Notes: generated by a model from the sequence alone, not told the origin. A stretch of 64,000 bases of DNA from Phenylobacterium hankyongense (GCF_003254505.1 NZ_QFYP01000001.1:3518001-3582000); one strand, 5' to 3'; counted from the first letter of the stretch, positions 1-9,188 are shown. Numbers and translations are program-made.

Positions 1-397
1 CGGTCCAGGTCTGCCGCAGCGCCGTCGACAGGTTGTAGTGCTGGGAAGAGTGGTGGTTCACGTGCGCCGCCCACCAGATGCGCCGCTCGTGGCTCAGGCG
101 GTGGAACCAGTAGTAGGTGGCGTCCTCCAGCAGGAACACCGCCAGCCACGCCCAGGCCGCCGTCATCGGGATGTCGAACAGCCGGTGCTGGTAGACCCAC
201 AGCGCCGCGGCGAAGCTCGCGCCGCCGGTCAGCACGCCGGCGATCGTCGAGCCCAGCCCCATGCCCAGCGACACCGCCGTGTCCTTCGCCTCGTAGCGGG
301 CGTCGGCCTTGCCGAGGCGGGCGAGCACGATCTCCAGGATGACGGTGAGGATGAAGAACGGGGTCGCCAGCGTGACCGGGTCGAACGCCGCCTTCAT
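1..397 (-). CDS. Sterol desaturase / fatty acid hydroxylase family protein (partial)
   Basis: The gene runs leftward off the window edge, so only the first ~132 residues are visible. They show at least two hydrophobic segments and two of the family's di-iron histidine clusters, HRLSHE and HVNHHSS, preceded by a YYWFHR stretch. This is the FA-hydroxylase (sterol desaturase) membrane-bound di-iron oxygenase fold. The ATG overlaps the stop of the upstream small gene by 4 bases (ATGA), so the two are probably translationally coupled. The substrate (sterol, fatty acid or carotenoid) cannot be told from the N-terminal half. Confidence 0.85.
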   Translation of the reverse strand, partial: MKAAFDPVTLATPFFILTVILEIVLARLGKADARYEAKDTAVSLGMGLGSTIAGVLTGGASFAAALWVYQHRLFDIPMTAAWAWLAVFLLEDATYYWFHRLSHERRIWWAAHVNHHSSQHYNLSTALRQTWT

Positions 398-795
398 GCG
401 GCGAGGTCCTTGGTCAGCTCCGGCGGCGGCCAGCCGGGCAGCGAGATGATCGCCTTGGGCGCGGAAACGTCCGCCAGGTCGATGACGATGCGGCCGTTCC
501 TGAAGCTGGCGGCCAGCGCCTGGCCCCAGGGGATCTGGCGGGCCACGAAGCCGTCGCCCAGCTGACAGAGCACCAGCGCCGCAGCGCCCGACTTGGCGAC
601 CGCGCCCTTCCCGTCCACGGCGATCCAGAGACCGTCGAGGGTGCGGCCGGGGAATTCCTCGGCCAGCAGCGCCCGGGCGCGGGCGTCGTCCAGCGGCCTC
701 GCCGGCCGCGCGATCTGCGCCCACGCCGCCAGGCCCACGAGCACGGCGATCGCGGCTCCCGACGCGGCCACCTGGATGAAGAATGCAGCGGCCAA
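394..795 (-). CDS. Small single-pass membrane protein of unknown function
   Basis: This 133-aa protein has one N-terminal hydrophobic segment (about residues 3-26) followed by a soluble domain with no family I recognise. I chose a TTG start because GGGAGG lies 5 bases upstream and no ATG gives a plausible N-terminus; the longer open frame continues upstream only as a high-GC extension. It ends in a 4-base overlap with the sterol-desaturase-family gene, so both are likely co-transcribed and the small protein may assist or sit beside that membrane enzyme. Function unknown; start moderately sure. Confidence 0.6.
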   Translation of the reverse strand: MAAAFFIQVAASGAAIAVLVGLAAWAQIARPARPLDDARARALLAEEFPGRTLDGLWIAVDGKGAVAKSGAAALVLCQLGDGFVARQIPWGQALAASFRNGRIVIDLADVSAPKAIISLPGWPPPELTKDLAA

Positions 796-846
796 GGTCG
801 CCTCCCTTGCCGGAGGGTGGCCGCGAACCTCCGCTGCGGTCAAGAA

Positions 847-874
847 AAAGCCCTCCCGGAACCGGGAGGGCTTT
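847..874 (-). terminator. Rho-independent terminator after the outer-membrane barrel gene
   Basis: A 13-bp perfect stem (AAAGCCCTCCCGG and its complement, 2-base loop) is followed on the minus strand by a T-rich run. It lies 43 bases beyond the stop of the 918-1490 gene. Confidence 0.85.
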
Positions 875-917
875 CCGCTCGCAACGGCGTCAGCGCGACG
901 CCGTCGGCAAGCTGTCG

Positions 918-1490
918 CTAGAAGCGGCGGGTGTAGGCCACGGCCCACACATCGGCGTGGCCATTGTTGCTGCCGGTGAACTCCTCGCGGGTGTAGTCGG
1001 CGCGAACCCCGTTCACAGGGTCGATGTGGTACTGCGCGCCCACGCCGTAGTTCCAGGAATCGCCGGAGGCCGTATCCGAAACCGTGATCGGCGTGGTCCC
1101 CGTCGTGGACGCGCTGACCTTGGCCTTGGTGTGGCCGTAGCCGACACGGCCGATCAGGTCGATGTTCGGGGTGACCGGCAGGAAGCCGACGCCGTAGATG
1201 GCTTCCTCGTGTTGCAGCTTGACCTTGGTGTCCACGGTGGTCCCGGACACGACGGTGCTCGACTTGTCGGAGGTCACGCCGGCCGCCAGTTCGCCTTCCA
1301 CGCCGAACCAGTTGTTCACGCGGTAGCCGAGCCGGCCCTGGATGGCCCCGAGGTCTACGCCGCTCGAGTGGGCGTCGGCGTATCCCAGGGTGCCGTAGGC
1401 GCCGGGAGCGGCGACGGTCTGGGCTTGGGCGAAGGCGGGGACAAGGGCGGAAAGAGCGGCGACCGAGGCCGCAGCGATGAGAGACTTCAT
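918..1490 (-). CDS. Outer-membrane beta-barrel protein (opacity/OmpA-like porin fold)
   Basis: This 190-aa secreted protein has a clear Sec signal peptide ending near AFAQA (about residue 23). The mature part alternates polar and aromatic or hydrophobic residues in short strands (YGTLGYADA, GRLGYRV, YGVGAQYHI) and ends in TRRF, the terminal aromatic that BAM recognises. The length fits the 8-stranded opacity-type barrels often annotated as porin family protein. Such proteins are usually structural or adhesive. The gene is monocistronic, with its own terminator at 847-874. A GGAG lies 13 bases before the ATG, slightly far. Confidence 0.8.
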   Translation of the reverse strand: MKSLIAAASVAALSALVPAFAQAQTVAAPGAYGTLGYADAHSSGVDLGAIQGRLGYRVNNWFGVEGELAAGVTSDKSSTVVSGTTVDTKVKLQHEEAIYGVGFLPVTPNIDLIGRVGYGHTKAKVSASTTGTTPITVSDTASGDSWNYGVGAQYHIDPVNGVRADYTREEFTGSNNGHADVWAVAYTRRF

Positions 1491-1706
1491 TTTCGTTGTA
1501 CTCCACTCGAACTGAACAGCTGCCCCCAGCCGTGGTCTGGTTCGGCGTCAAACGCGGCGAGATCGAGTCAGTTCGGTTACCGTCCGACGGCGGAGCGTCA
1601 GGTGTGGCCCTGCGGCCACAATGTCCGCCGCCGCCCCGGCCGGCCGTGCTATCAAGGCCGCCCCTTTTGGAGCGCCGGGATACCGGCGCTTTCGGAGCCC
1701 CCGCCC

Positions 1707-2822
1707 TTGCATCACGCCGTGATCGCCGCCACCGGCCTCTACACGCCGCCCGAGACCCTCTCGAACGCCGAGCTGGTGGAAACCTTCAACGCCTATGTGG
1801 CGCGCTTCAACGCCGCCAACGCCGAGGCCATCGCGGCCGGCGAGGCCGAGGCGCTGACGCCCTCCTCCGTGGAGTTCATCGAGAAGGCCTCCGGCATCAA
1901 GTCGCGCCACGTGATCGACAAGGCCGGCCTGATCGACCCCGAGCTGATGCGCCCGAACATCCCGGAGCGCTCCAACGAACAGCTCTCGGTGCTGGCCGAG
2001 ATCGCCGTCGAGGCGGCGATGGACGCCCTGGTCCGGTGGGACAAGCCGGCCAGCGAGATCGACGCGGTGATCTGCGCGGCCTCCAACATGCAGCGCGCCT
2101 ATCCGGCGATGGCCATCGAGGTCCAGCAGGCGCTCGGCATCGAGGGCTTCGCCTTCGACATGAACGTCGCCTGTTCCTCGGCCACCTTCGGGATCAAGAC
2201 CGCGGCGGACTACATCGCCTCGGGTTCCGCCAAGGCGGTGCTGATGGTCAATCCGGAGATCACCTCCGGCCACCTGAACTTCCGCGACCGCGACAGCCAC
2301 TTCATCTTCGGCGACGTCGCCACCGCGGTGATCGTCGAGCGCGCCGACCAGGCCACCGGCGGCTGGAACATCCTCGGCACGCGGCTGAAGACGGTGTTCT
2401 CCAACAACATCCGCAACAACTTCGGCTTCCTGAACCGCGCCGCGCCGGACGGGATCGACCAGGCGGACAAGCTGTTCGTGCAGGAGGGCCGCAAGGTGTT
2501 CCGCGAAGTGGTGCCAATGGTCTCGGAGATGATCGTCGAGCATGCCCGCGACCTCGGCCTCGACCCGACCACCCTCAAGCGCATGTGGCTGCACCAGGCC
2601 AACATCAACATGAACGAGCTGATCGGCCGCCGCGTGCTGGGCCGCGAACCCACCCCCGAGGAGAACGTGATCATCCTCGACGAGTACGCCAACACCTCCT
2701 CGGCCGGCTCGATCATCGCCTTCCACAAGGCCAACGCCGACTTCGCGCCCGGCGAGACCGGCCTGATCTGCTCGTTCGGCGCCGGCTATTCCGCCGGCAC
2801 GGTGTTCGTCAGGAAGCGCTGA
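1707..2822 (+). CDS. Beta-ketoacyl-ACP synthase III (FabH-like)
   Basis: The 371-aa product belongs to the KAS III thiolase fold that condenses an acyl-CoA with malonyl-ACP. The triad is visible: Cys156 in NVACSSATFG, His296 in WLHQAN and Asn329 in EYANTSSAGS. It is longer than canonical FabH (~320 aa), with an insertion around residues 20-50 (NAYVARFNAANAEA). That form is often annotated simply as KAS III family and found outside the fab cluster, so it may not be the housekeeping FabH. No in-frame ATG fits the N-terminus. TTG at 1707 follows a GGAG at spacing ~8; GTG at 1719 is the alternative. Confidence 0.85.
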   Translation: MHHAVIAATGLYTPPETLSNAELVETFNAYVARFNAANAEAIAAGEAEALTPSSVEFIEKASGIKSRHVIDKAGLIDPELMRPNIPERSNEQLSVLAEIAVEAAMDALVRWDKPASEIDAVICAASNMQRAYPAMAIEVQQALGIEGFAFDMNVACSSATFGIKTAADYIASGSAKAVLMVNPEITSGHLNFRDRDSHFIFGDVATAVIVERADQATGGWNILGTRLKTVFSNNIRNNFGFLNRAAPDGIDQADKLFVQEGRKVFREVVPMVSEMIVEHARDLGLDPTTLKRMWLHQANINMNELIGRRVLGREPTPEENVIILDEYANTSSAGSIIAFHKANADFAPGETGLICSFGAGYSAGTVFVRKR

Positions 2823-2846
2823 GGCGCGGGCGCAGGCCACGAGCTT

Positions 2847-2951
2847 TCGTCATGGCCCGGCTTGTCCGGGCCCACCCAGCCCGCCGCGCTCGCCTCAGCT
2901 ACGGACGATCGGCATCGAGATGGGTCGCCCGGACAAGCCGGGCGATGACGA
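2847..2951. repeat. Palindromic intergenic repeat, family 1
   Basis: Two inverted arms of about 31 bases (2847-2877 and 2921-2951), each built on GTCAT..CCCGGCTTGTCCGGG..ACCCA, flank a ~43-base variable centre. A second copy with the same arm motif lies at 12715-12817. Both sit just after the 3' end of a gene, as expected for REP-type elements. Confidence 0.85.
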
Positions 2952-2963
2952 TGCAGCCCGAGG

Positions 2964-5660
2964 TCAGCGGTCCTTCTCCCGCTCGCCGATGGCGGCTTGC
3001 GCCGCGGCCAGGCGGGCGATCGGCACGCGGTAGGCCGAGCAGCTGACGTAGTCCAGGCCGACGCTCTCGCAGAACTGGATCGAGGCCGGGTCGCCGCCGT
3101 GCTCGCCGCAGATGCCCAGTTTGACGTTGGGACGCACGGCGCGGCCGCGCTCGGCGGCCAGGCGGATGAGGTCGCCGACGCCCTCCTGGTCCAGGCTGAC
3201 GAACGGGTCGCGCTCGAAGATGCCCTTCTCGATGTAGGCGTTCAGGAACCGGCCGGAGTCGTCGCGGCTGATGCCGAAGGTGGTCTGGGTCAGGTCGTTG
3301 GTGCCGAAGGAGAAGAACTCGGCGTTCTCCGCCAGGTCGCCGGCGCGGACGCAGGCGCGCGGCAGCTCGACCATGGTGCCGACCTGGTACTGGATCTCGG
3401 CCTTGCGCTCGGCGATGACTTCTTTCGCCGTCCGGTCCGTGAGTTGGCGCAGGAACTTCATCTCCTCGCCCTTGGCCACCAGCGGGTGCATGATCTCCGG
3501 GATCGGGGCGGGACGGCCGGCTGCGGCCACCTCGCAGGCGGCCTCGATGATCGCCCGCACCTGCATCTCGTAGATCTCCGGATAGGAGACGCCGAGACGG
3601 CAGCCGCGGTGGCCCAGCATCGGGTTCACCTCGTGCAGCTCCTGGGCCCGGCGCAGCAGCTTGGCGGCGTCGAGGCCGGTGGCCTCGGCCACCGCGCGCA
3701 CGTCCTCTTCGCTGTGCGGCAGGAACTCGTGCAGCGGTGGGTCGAGCAGGCGGATGGTGACCGGCAGGCCTTCCATGATGTGGAACAGCTCGACGAAGTC
3801 CTGGCGCTGCATCGGCAGGATCTTGGCCAGCGCCTGGCGGCGGCCGGCCTCGTCGTCGGCCAGGATCATCTCGCGCACGGCGGCGATCCGGTCGGGGTCG
3901 AAGAACATGTGCTCGGTGCGGCAAAGGCCGATGCCCTCGGCCCCGAACTGCCGCGCCACCTTGGCGTCGAGCGCGGTCTCGGCGTTGGCGCGGACCTTCA
4001 GCCGGCGCACGCCGTCGGCCCAGGCCATCAGGGTGGCGAAGTCGCCGGACAGCTCCGGCTCGACCATCTTCACCGCGCCGGACAGCACCTCGCCGGTCGA
4101 GCCGTCGATGGTGACGATCTCATAGGCCTTGATGGTGCGGCCGCGGGCGTGGAACTCGCCGGCCTTCATGTCGATGTGGATCTCGCCGGCGCCGGAGACG
4201 CAGGGGCGGCCCATGCCGCGGGCGACCACGGCGGCGTGGCTGGTCATGCCGCCGCGGGCGGTGACGATGCCGCGCGCCGCGTCCATGCCGCGGATGTCTT
4301 CGGGGCTTGTCTCCTCGCGGACCAGGATCACCGCCTCGCCGGCGCCGCCGAGCTTCTCGGCCTCCTCGGCGGTGAACACCACCTTGCCGGTCGCCGCGCC
4401 GGGCGAGGCCGGCAGGCCCGAGGTGATCACCTCGCGCGGGCTCGCCGGATCGATGGTCGGGTGCAGCAGCTGGTCGAGGGAGCTCGGCTCCACCCGCATC
4501 ACCGCCTCTTCCCGGGTGATCAGGCCCTCGCTGGCGAGGTCCACCGCGACCTTCAGCGCTGCCTTTGCGGTGCGCTTCCCGTTGCGGGTCTGCAGCATGT
4601 AGAGCCGGCCTTTTTCGACCGTGAACTCGATGTCCTGCATGTCGCGATAGTGCTTCTCGAGCTTCTCGACGACGGCCTTGAACTGGACGAAGACGTCCGG
4701 CAGCGCCTCTTCCATCGAGGGCTGCTTCTCGCCCATCTCCTCGCGGGCGATGCGGGTCAGGGCCTGCGGGGTGCGGATGCCGGCGACCACGTCCTCGCCC
4801 TGGGCGTTGATCAGGAATTCGCCGTAGAGGCGGTTTTCGCCGGTCGACGGGTTGCGGGTGAAGGCCACGCCGGTCGCCGAGGTCTCGCCCATGTTGCCGA
4901 ACACCATCGACTGCACGTTCACCGCCGTGCCCCAGCTTTCCGGGATGTCGTGCATGCGGCGGTAGAACTTCGCCCGGTCGTTCATCCAGCTGGCGAACAC
5001 CGCGCCGACCGCGCCCCACAGCTGGGCGTTGACCTCCTGCGGGAACGGCTTGCCGAGCTCGCGCTGCACGGCGGCCTTGTAGTCGGCCACCACCGCCTCC
5101 CAGTCGTCGGCGCTGAGCGCGGTGTCGATGGTGACGTCCAGCCGGTCCTTATGCTCGTCGAGGATCTCCTCGAACATGTGGTGGTCGAGGTTGAGCACCA
5201 CGTTGGAATACATCTGGATGAAGCGGCGGTAGCTGTCGAAGGCGAAGCGCCGGTCGCCGGAGAGCTTGGCCAGGCCGTCCACGGTCTCGTCGTTGAGGCC
5301 GAGGTTGAGGACGGTGTCCATCATGCCCGGCATCGAGGCCCGCGCGCCGGAGCGCACCGAGACCAGCAGCGGGTTGGCGGGATCGCCGAAGGTCTTGCCG
5401 GTCAGCTCCTCGACCCGCTTCAGGCCGACGGCGACCTGCTCCTTGAGGTCGGCCGGGTACTGCCGGTCGTTGGCGTAGTAGTGGACGCAGGCCTCGGTGG
5501 TGATGGTGAAGCCGGGGGGCACCGGCAGGCCGAGCGAGGACATCTCCGCCAGGTTGGCGCCCTTGCCGCCCAGCAGGTTCTTCATCGAAGCGTCGCCGTC
5601 CGCGCCCCCGCCGCCGAAGGCATAGACCCAACGCGTCTTCACCATCGTGTCGGCAACCAT
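2964..5660 (-). CDS. ppdK: Pyruvate, phosphate dikinase
   Basis: The 898-aa enzyme interconverts pyruvate + ATP + Pi with PEP + AMP + PPi. The N-terminal ATP-grasp region has GGKGANLAEM and GLPVPPGFTITTEAC. The swivelling phosphohistidine domain has GGMTSHAAVVARGMGRPC, with the catalytic His near residue 465. The C-terminal TIM barrel carries the PEP-binding CGEHGGDP segment. Length is full for the family. The start has a clear AGAGGA 4 bases upstream. It is the last gene of glyQ-DUF559-glyS-ppdK, 11 bases after glyS. It probably serves PEP supply at the pyruvate/PEP node. Confidence 0.97.
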   Translation of the reverse strand: MVADTMVKTRWVYAFGGGGADGDASMKNLLGGKGANLAEMSSLGLPVPPGFTITTEACVHYYANDRQYPADLKEQVAVGLKRVEELTGKTFGDPANPLLVSVRSGARASMPGMMDTVLNLGLNDETVDGLAKLSGDRRFAFDSYRRFIQMYSNVVLNLDHHMFEEILDEHKDRLDVTIDTALSADDWEAVVADYKAAVQRELGKPFPQEVNAQLWGAVGAVFASWMNDRAKFYRRMHDIPESWGTAVNVQSMVFGNMGETSATGVAFTRNPSTGENRLYGEFLINAQGEDVVAGIRTPQALTRIAREEMGEKQPSMEEALPDVFVQFKAVVEKLEKHYRDMQDIEFTVEKGRLYMLQTRNGKRTAKAALKVAVDLASEGLITREEAVMRVEPSSLDQLLHPTIDPASPREVITSGLPASPGAATGKVVFTAEEAEKLGGAGEAVILVREETSPEDIRGMDAARGIVTARGGMTSHAAVVARGMGRPCVSGAGEIHIDMKAGEFHARGRTIKAYEIVTIDGSTGEVLSGAVKMVEPELSGDFATLMAWADGVRRLKVRANAETALDAKVARQFGAEGIGLCRTEHMFFDPDRIAAVREMILADDEAGRRQALAKILPMQRQDFVELFHIMEGLPVTIRLLDPPLHEFLPHSEEDVRAVAEATGLDAAKLLRRAQELHEVNPMLGHRGCRLGVSYPEIYEMQVRAIIEAACEVAAAGRPAPIPEIMHPLVAKGEEMKFLRQLTDRTAKEVIAERKAEIQYQVGTMVELPRACVRAGDLAENAEFFSFGTNDLTQTTFGISRDDSGRFLNAYIEKGIFERDPFVSLDQEGVGDLIRLAAERGRAVRPNVKLGICGEHGGDPASIQFCESVGLDYVSCSAYRVPIARLAAAQAAIGEREKDR

Positions 5661-5671
5661 GAGATCCTCTT

Positions 5672-7681
5672 TTAGCCTGTCACTTGTGAGAAGTCCGCGA
5701 CACGCCCCATGGCGTCACGAACCTTCACCAGAAGTCGCAAACGGTTTTCCCGTTCCGCCGGGACATCCGAGTTCACTAACACCTTGTCGAAAAAGGCGTC
5801 CACCGGGGCCCGGAGGTTGGCGAGCTCTAGCATCGCGGCGGCGAAATCCTCTTTGGAGAGCGCCTTGCCGACTTCCAGTTCCACGTGGCCGATCCAGTTG
5901 GCCAGCTCCGCCTCTTCCGGCGGCGCGCCGGCCATCTCGGCCGGATCGCCTTCGGGCAGCGGGCCCTTCTTCTCCTCGGCCTTGAGGATGTTCACCGCCC
6001 GCTTGTAGCCGGCCAGCAGGTTCGCGCCGTCGTCGGTGGCGAGGAACTGCGACAGCGCTTCGACGCGGCTGACGATCCGCACCAGGTCGTCGTCGCCCAG
6101 GGCGAACACCGCGTCCACCAGGTCGTGCCGCTCGCCCTGCTCGCGCAGCAGCACCTTCAGCCGGTCAGCGAAGAAGGCCAGCAGGTCGTCCGAGGCGAAA
6201 CGCTTCAGCGGCAGCCGCGTCCTCGACTGCAGGATGATGCGGATCACGCCCAGCGCCGCGCGGCGCAGCGCATAGGGATCGCGCGAGCCGGTCGGCTTCT
6301 CGTCGATGGCGAAGAAGCTGACCAGGGTGTCGAGCTTGTCGGCCAGGGCGACAGTGGCGGCCACCGACTGCACCGGCACCGCGTCGTTGGGGCCTTGCGG
6401 GCGATAGTGGTGGCGGATGGCGTCGACCACTTCCGGGTCGAGCTCTTCCTTCTCGGCGTAGTAGCCGCCCATCACGCCCTGCAATTCGGGGAACTCCCCG
6501 ACCATGCCGGTGACCAGGTCGGCCTTGCACAGCCGCGCGGCCTCGATGGCCTTGGCGCGGGTGATGCCGTCGTCGCGGACATAAGGGGCGAGCTCGGCCG
6601 CCAGGGCCGCGATCCGCTCCACCCGCTCGTACATGGTGCCGAGCCTGGCGTGGAAGGTGACGCCCTTCAGCGTCTCCAGCCGGTCGGCCAGCCGGATCTT
6701 GCGGTCCTCGTCCCAGAAGAAGCGGGCGTCGCTGAGCCGCGCCGACAGCACCTTGGCGTTGCCCGCGGCGATCGCCTTGCCTCCGTCCGCCGCCTCGATG
6801 TTCGCCACGGTGACGAAGTGCGGGACCAGGAAGCCGGTCTGGGGGTCGCGCACGGCGAAATACTTCTGGTGCGTGCGCATCGAGGTGCGGATCACCTCCG
6901 GCGGCAGGTCCAGGAAGTCGGGGTCCATGTCGCCGAGGATCGGCGTCGGCCACTCGGCCAGGCCGGAGACCTCGGCCAGCAGGCCCTCGTCCTCCACCAG
7001 CTCGACGTTGCGCGCGAAGGTCAGGGTGCGCGCGGCGTCCATGATCCGCTCCTTGCGCTCCTCGGGATCGAGGACCACGAAGTGGCGGGCCAGGCCGTCG
7101 GCGTATTCGTCGAAGTCGCGGGCGCGGAACGGCTGGGCGTCGCCCATGAACCGGTGGCCCTCGCCGACGTCGCCGCTATCGATCCCGTCGATGGAGAACG
7201 GCACGACCTCGCGGTCGAAGACGCAGAGGATGCGCTTCAACGGCCGCACCCACCGCAGCGTGCCGCGCCCCCAGGTCATCGACTTCGGCCACGGGAAGCC
7301 GCGGACGATGGCGTCGACCATCTCCGCCACGATCTCGGGAGTCGGCCGGCCGGGCTTGTGGATATGGGCGAACCAGACGCCGTCGCGCTCGGTGAGCTGC
7401 TCGCGGGTCAGGCCGGTGGAGCGCAGGAAGCCGTCGATCGCCTGGTCCGGCGCGCCGACGCGCGGTCCCTTGCGCTCCTCGTGGCGATCGCTCTGCGCCG
7501 CCGGCAGTCCCTCGGCCACCAGGGTCAGGCGCCGCGGACCGGCGAAGGTCTTCAGCGCCTCCGGCAGCAGGCCCTCGGCCGCCAGCCGCTCGCGCGCCAT
7601 GCGCTCGAGGTCCCGCGCCGCCTGCGCCTGCATGCGCGCGGGGATCTCTTCGGAGAACAGTTCAAGCAGAAGCTGAGGCAT
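5672..7681 (-). CDS. glyS: Glycyl-tRNA synthetase beta subunit
   Basis: The 669-aa beta chain of the alpha2beta2 bacterial GlyRS starts MPQLLLELFSEEIPARMQ, the family's hallmark N-terminus. It carries the HD-like and C-terminal tRNA-binding regions, with HHYRPQGPNDAVP in the middle. It works with GlyQ, encoded upstream. Its Shine-Dalgarno (AAGGGAGAG, ~7 bases before the ATG) lies in the arm of the palindromic repeat that also encodes the tail of the intervening DUF559 gene; the DUF559 stop is only 2 bases upstream. Confidence 0.97.
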   Translation of the reverse strand: MPQLLLELFSEEIPARMQAQAARDLERMARERLAAEGLLPEALKTFAGPRRLTLVAEGLPAAQSDRHEERKGPRVGAPDQAIDGFLRSTGLTREQLTERDGVWFAHIHKPGRPTPEIVAEMVDAIVRGFPWPKSMTWGRGTLRWVRPLKRILCVFDREVVPFSIDGIDSGDVGEGHRFMGDAQPFRARDFDEYADGLARHFVVLDPEERKERIMDAARTLTFARNVELVEDEGLLAEVSGLAEWPTPILGDMDPDFLDLPPEVIRTSMRTHQKYFAVRDPQTGFLVPHFVTVANIEAADGGKAIAAGNAKVLSARLSDARFFWDEDRKIRLADRLETLKGVTFHARLGTMYERVERIAALAAELAPYVRDDGITRAKAIEAARLCKADLVTGMVGEFPELQGVMGGYYAEKEELDPEVVDAIRHHYRPQGPNDAVPVQSVAATVALADKLDTLVSFFAIDEKPTGSRDPYALRRAALGVIRIILQSRTRLPLKRFASDDLLAFFADRLKVLLREQGERHDLVDAVFALGDDDLVRIVSRVEALSQFLATDDGANLLAGYKRAVNILKAEEKKGPLPEGDPAEMAGAPPEEAELANWIGHVELEVGKALSKEDFAAAMLELANLRAPVDAFFDKVLVNSDVPAERENRLRLLVKVRDAMGRVADFSQVTG

Positions 7682-7683
7682 GG

Positions 7684-8190
7684 CTACTCTCCCTTCCCCC
7701 TCGATGGGGGAAGGGTCGGGGATGGGGGTGTGGCCGCGGCCACGGGATGAAGGGCTCCGGTCGGCGTCGGCGCCAACCGCGATCCGCAGCTCAGCTCAGC
7801 AACCGCACCCCCACCCAACCCTCCCCCATCGAGGGGGAGGGCGAGATGACGTTCGATCTCCCGCACCACGGCGAAGATGTCCTGCGTGACCTGGGCGTTG
7901 GTGAACCGCACGACCTTGTAGCCCTGGCTCTGCAGCCATTCGGTGCGCGCCACGTCACGCGCGGCTACCTCGGCGATCCGCTCGTGAACACCGCCGTCCA
8001 CCTCGATCACCAGCTTGGCGCTGTGGATCGCGAAGTCAGCCACGTAGGGGCCGAGCGGCGCCTGGCGCCGGACGTTGGCGTCGAGTTTGCGCAGCTCGCG
8101 CCAGAGCCGCTGTTCCGGCACTCCGCCGGTGCGGCGAAAGCGCCGCGCCCGAGCGATCTGGCTCGGTGTATGCCCCGCGTGCTCGAACAT
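7684..8190 (-). CDS. DUF559 (Vsr/PD-(D/E)XK-like) protein inserted between glyQ and glyS
   Basis: This 168-aa protein has a DUF559 core in residues 1-117: an N-terminal basic helix (ARARRFRRT), LWRELR, the strand VADFAIHS and the putative nuclease motif VIEVDGG. These resemble the very-short-patch-repair endonuclease fold; nuclease activity is an inference. Its ATG shares one base with the glyQ stop (TGATG), and its stop is 2 bases before the glyS ATG, so it is fully embedded in the GlyRS operon. Residues 118-168 are low-complexity (DGGGLGGGAVAEL, then PPSPTLPPSRGKGE) and are encoded by a palindromic repeat. The native C-terminus was therefore probably replaced or extended by the repeat. Confidence 0.85.
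   Translation of the reverse strand: MFEHAGHTPSQIARARRFRRTGGVPEQRLWRELRKLDANVRRQAPLGPYVADFAIHSAKLVIEVDGGVHERIAEVAARDVARTEWLQSQGYKVVRFTNAQVTQDIFAVVREIERHLALPLDGGGLGGGAVAELSCGSRLAPTPTGALHPVAAATPPSPTLPPSRGKGE
7687..7844. repeat. Palindromic repeat, family 2, partly coding
   Basis: Inverted arms at about 7687-7730 and 7806-7844 share CCCCCTCGATGGGGGA and CCCCCACCC-type blocks, with a ~75-base centre. The element supplies the last ~51 codons of the DUF559 gene and the Shine-Dalgarno of glyS. C/G-rich repeats of this kind are widespread between genes in Caulobacterales. Confidence 0.85.
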
Positions 8191-9089
8191 CAGGCGTTCC
8201 CGCCCTCGTTCTCCACCCAGGCCTCGGCGCACATCTTGGTCAGGTCGCGGATGCGGCCGATGTAGCTCTGGCGCTCGGCGACGGCGATGGCGCCGCGGGC
8301 GTCCATCAGGTTGAACAGGTGGCTGGCCTTCAGCACGTGGTCGTAGGCCGGCAGCACGGTGCGCTGGCCCTGCGGTCCGCGACCGTCCAGCAGGCGCGGA
8401 ACCTGCCGCTCCATGTCCTCGAACTGCCGCTTCAGGGTGTCGACGTCATAGAGGTGGAAGTTGGCCTCCGACTGCTGGCGCTCGTTCTCCAGGAAGACCT
8501 CGCCATAGGTCATCGGCGCCGGTCCGTCCGGATCATTGAACGCCAGCTGGGTGAAGTGGTCGACGCCCTGCAGGTACATGGCCAGCCGCTCCAGGCCATA
8601 GGTCAGCTCCCCGGCCACCGGCCAGACGTCCAGGCCGCCCACCTGCTGGAAGTAGGTGTACTGGGTGACCTCCATGCCGTCGCACCAGACCTCCCAGCCG
8701 AGGCCCCAGGCGCCCACGGTGGGGTTCTCCCAGTCGTCCTCGACGAATCGGATGTCGTGCAGGCGGGTGTCGAGACCGATGGCCTCCAGGCTCCCCAGGT
8801 AGAGGTCCTGCAGGTTGTCCGGGTTCGGCTTCAGGATCACCTGGTACTGGTAGTAGTGCTGCAGCCGGTTGGGGTTCTCGCCGTAGCGGCCGTCGGCCGG
8901 GCGGCGCGAGGGCTGCACATAGGCCGCCCGCCAGGGCTTGGGCCCCAGCGCGCGCAGCACCGTCGCCGGGTGGAGCGTCCCCGCTCCCACCTCGACGTCG
9001 TGCGGCTGCAGGATCACGCAACCCTGCTGGCTCCAATAGTCATGCAGTTTCAGGATCAGGCCCTGAAACGAAAGCGGCTTGTCTGGCAT
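8190..9089 (-). CDS. glyQ: Glycyl-tRNA synthetase alpha subunit
   Basis: The 299-aa catalytic class II chain of bacterial GlyRS shows [19 protein letters not shown] at the N-terminus and class II motif regions including [17 protein letters not shown] and [13 protein letters not shown] chose [10 protein letters not shown] because a transcription terminator lies just upstream (9115-9147), so the longer open frame starting at 9167 would cross it. No Shine-Dalgarno is visible before this ATG, which is odd for the first gene of an operon; a short-leader or leaderless transcript is possible. It overlaps the DUF559 start by one base. Confidence 0.95.
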   Translation of the reverse strand: MPDKPLSFQGLILKLHDYWSQQGCVILQPHDVEVGAGTLHPATVLRALGPKPWRAAYVQPSRRPADGRYGENPNRLQHYYQYQVILKPNPDNLQDLYLGSLEAIGLDTRLHDIRFVEDDWENPTVGAWGLGWEVWCDGMEVTQYTYFQQVGGLDVWPVAGELTYGLERLAMYLQGVDHFTQLAFNDPDGPAPMTYGEVFLENERQQSEANFHLYDVDTLKRQFEDMERQVPRLLDGRGPQGQRTVLPAYDHVLKASHLFNLMDARGAIAVAERQSYIGRIRDLTKMCAEAWVENEGGNA

Positions 9090-9114
9090 CGAAAAGGGGG
9101 CCGTTCGCAGGCGC

Positions 9115-9147
9115 AAAAAAAGTCGGCGGACCATAGGGCCCGCCGAC
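9115..9147 (-). terminator. Rho-independent terminator after the Ser/Thr-rich secreted protein
   Basis: An 8-bp stem GTCGGCGG/CCGCCGAC with a 10-base loop is followed on the minus strand by seven T. It lies between the 9189-9581 gene and the glyQ start. Confidence 0.85.
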
Positions 9148-9188
9148 CTTCGCTTCAAGCCACGCAAGGCGGCCGAAATCAGCCTTGG

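Noticed and set aside
2997..5675. 892-codon plus-strand open frame opposite ppdK
   Set aside because: Shadow of a high-GC gene: His/Asp/Gly/Val-rich, no Shine-Dalgarno, no domain; ppdK on the other strand is certain.
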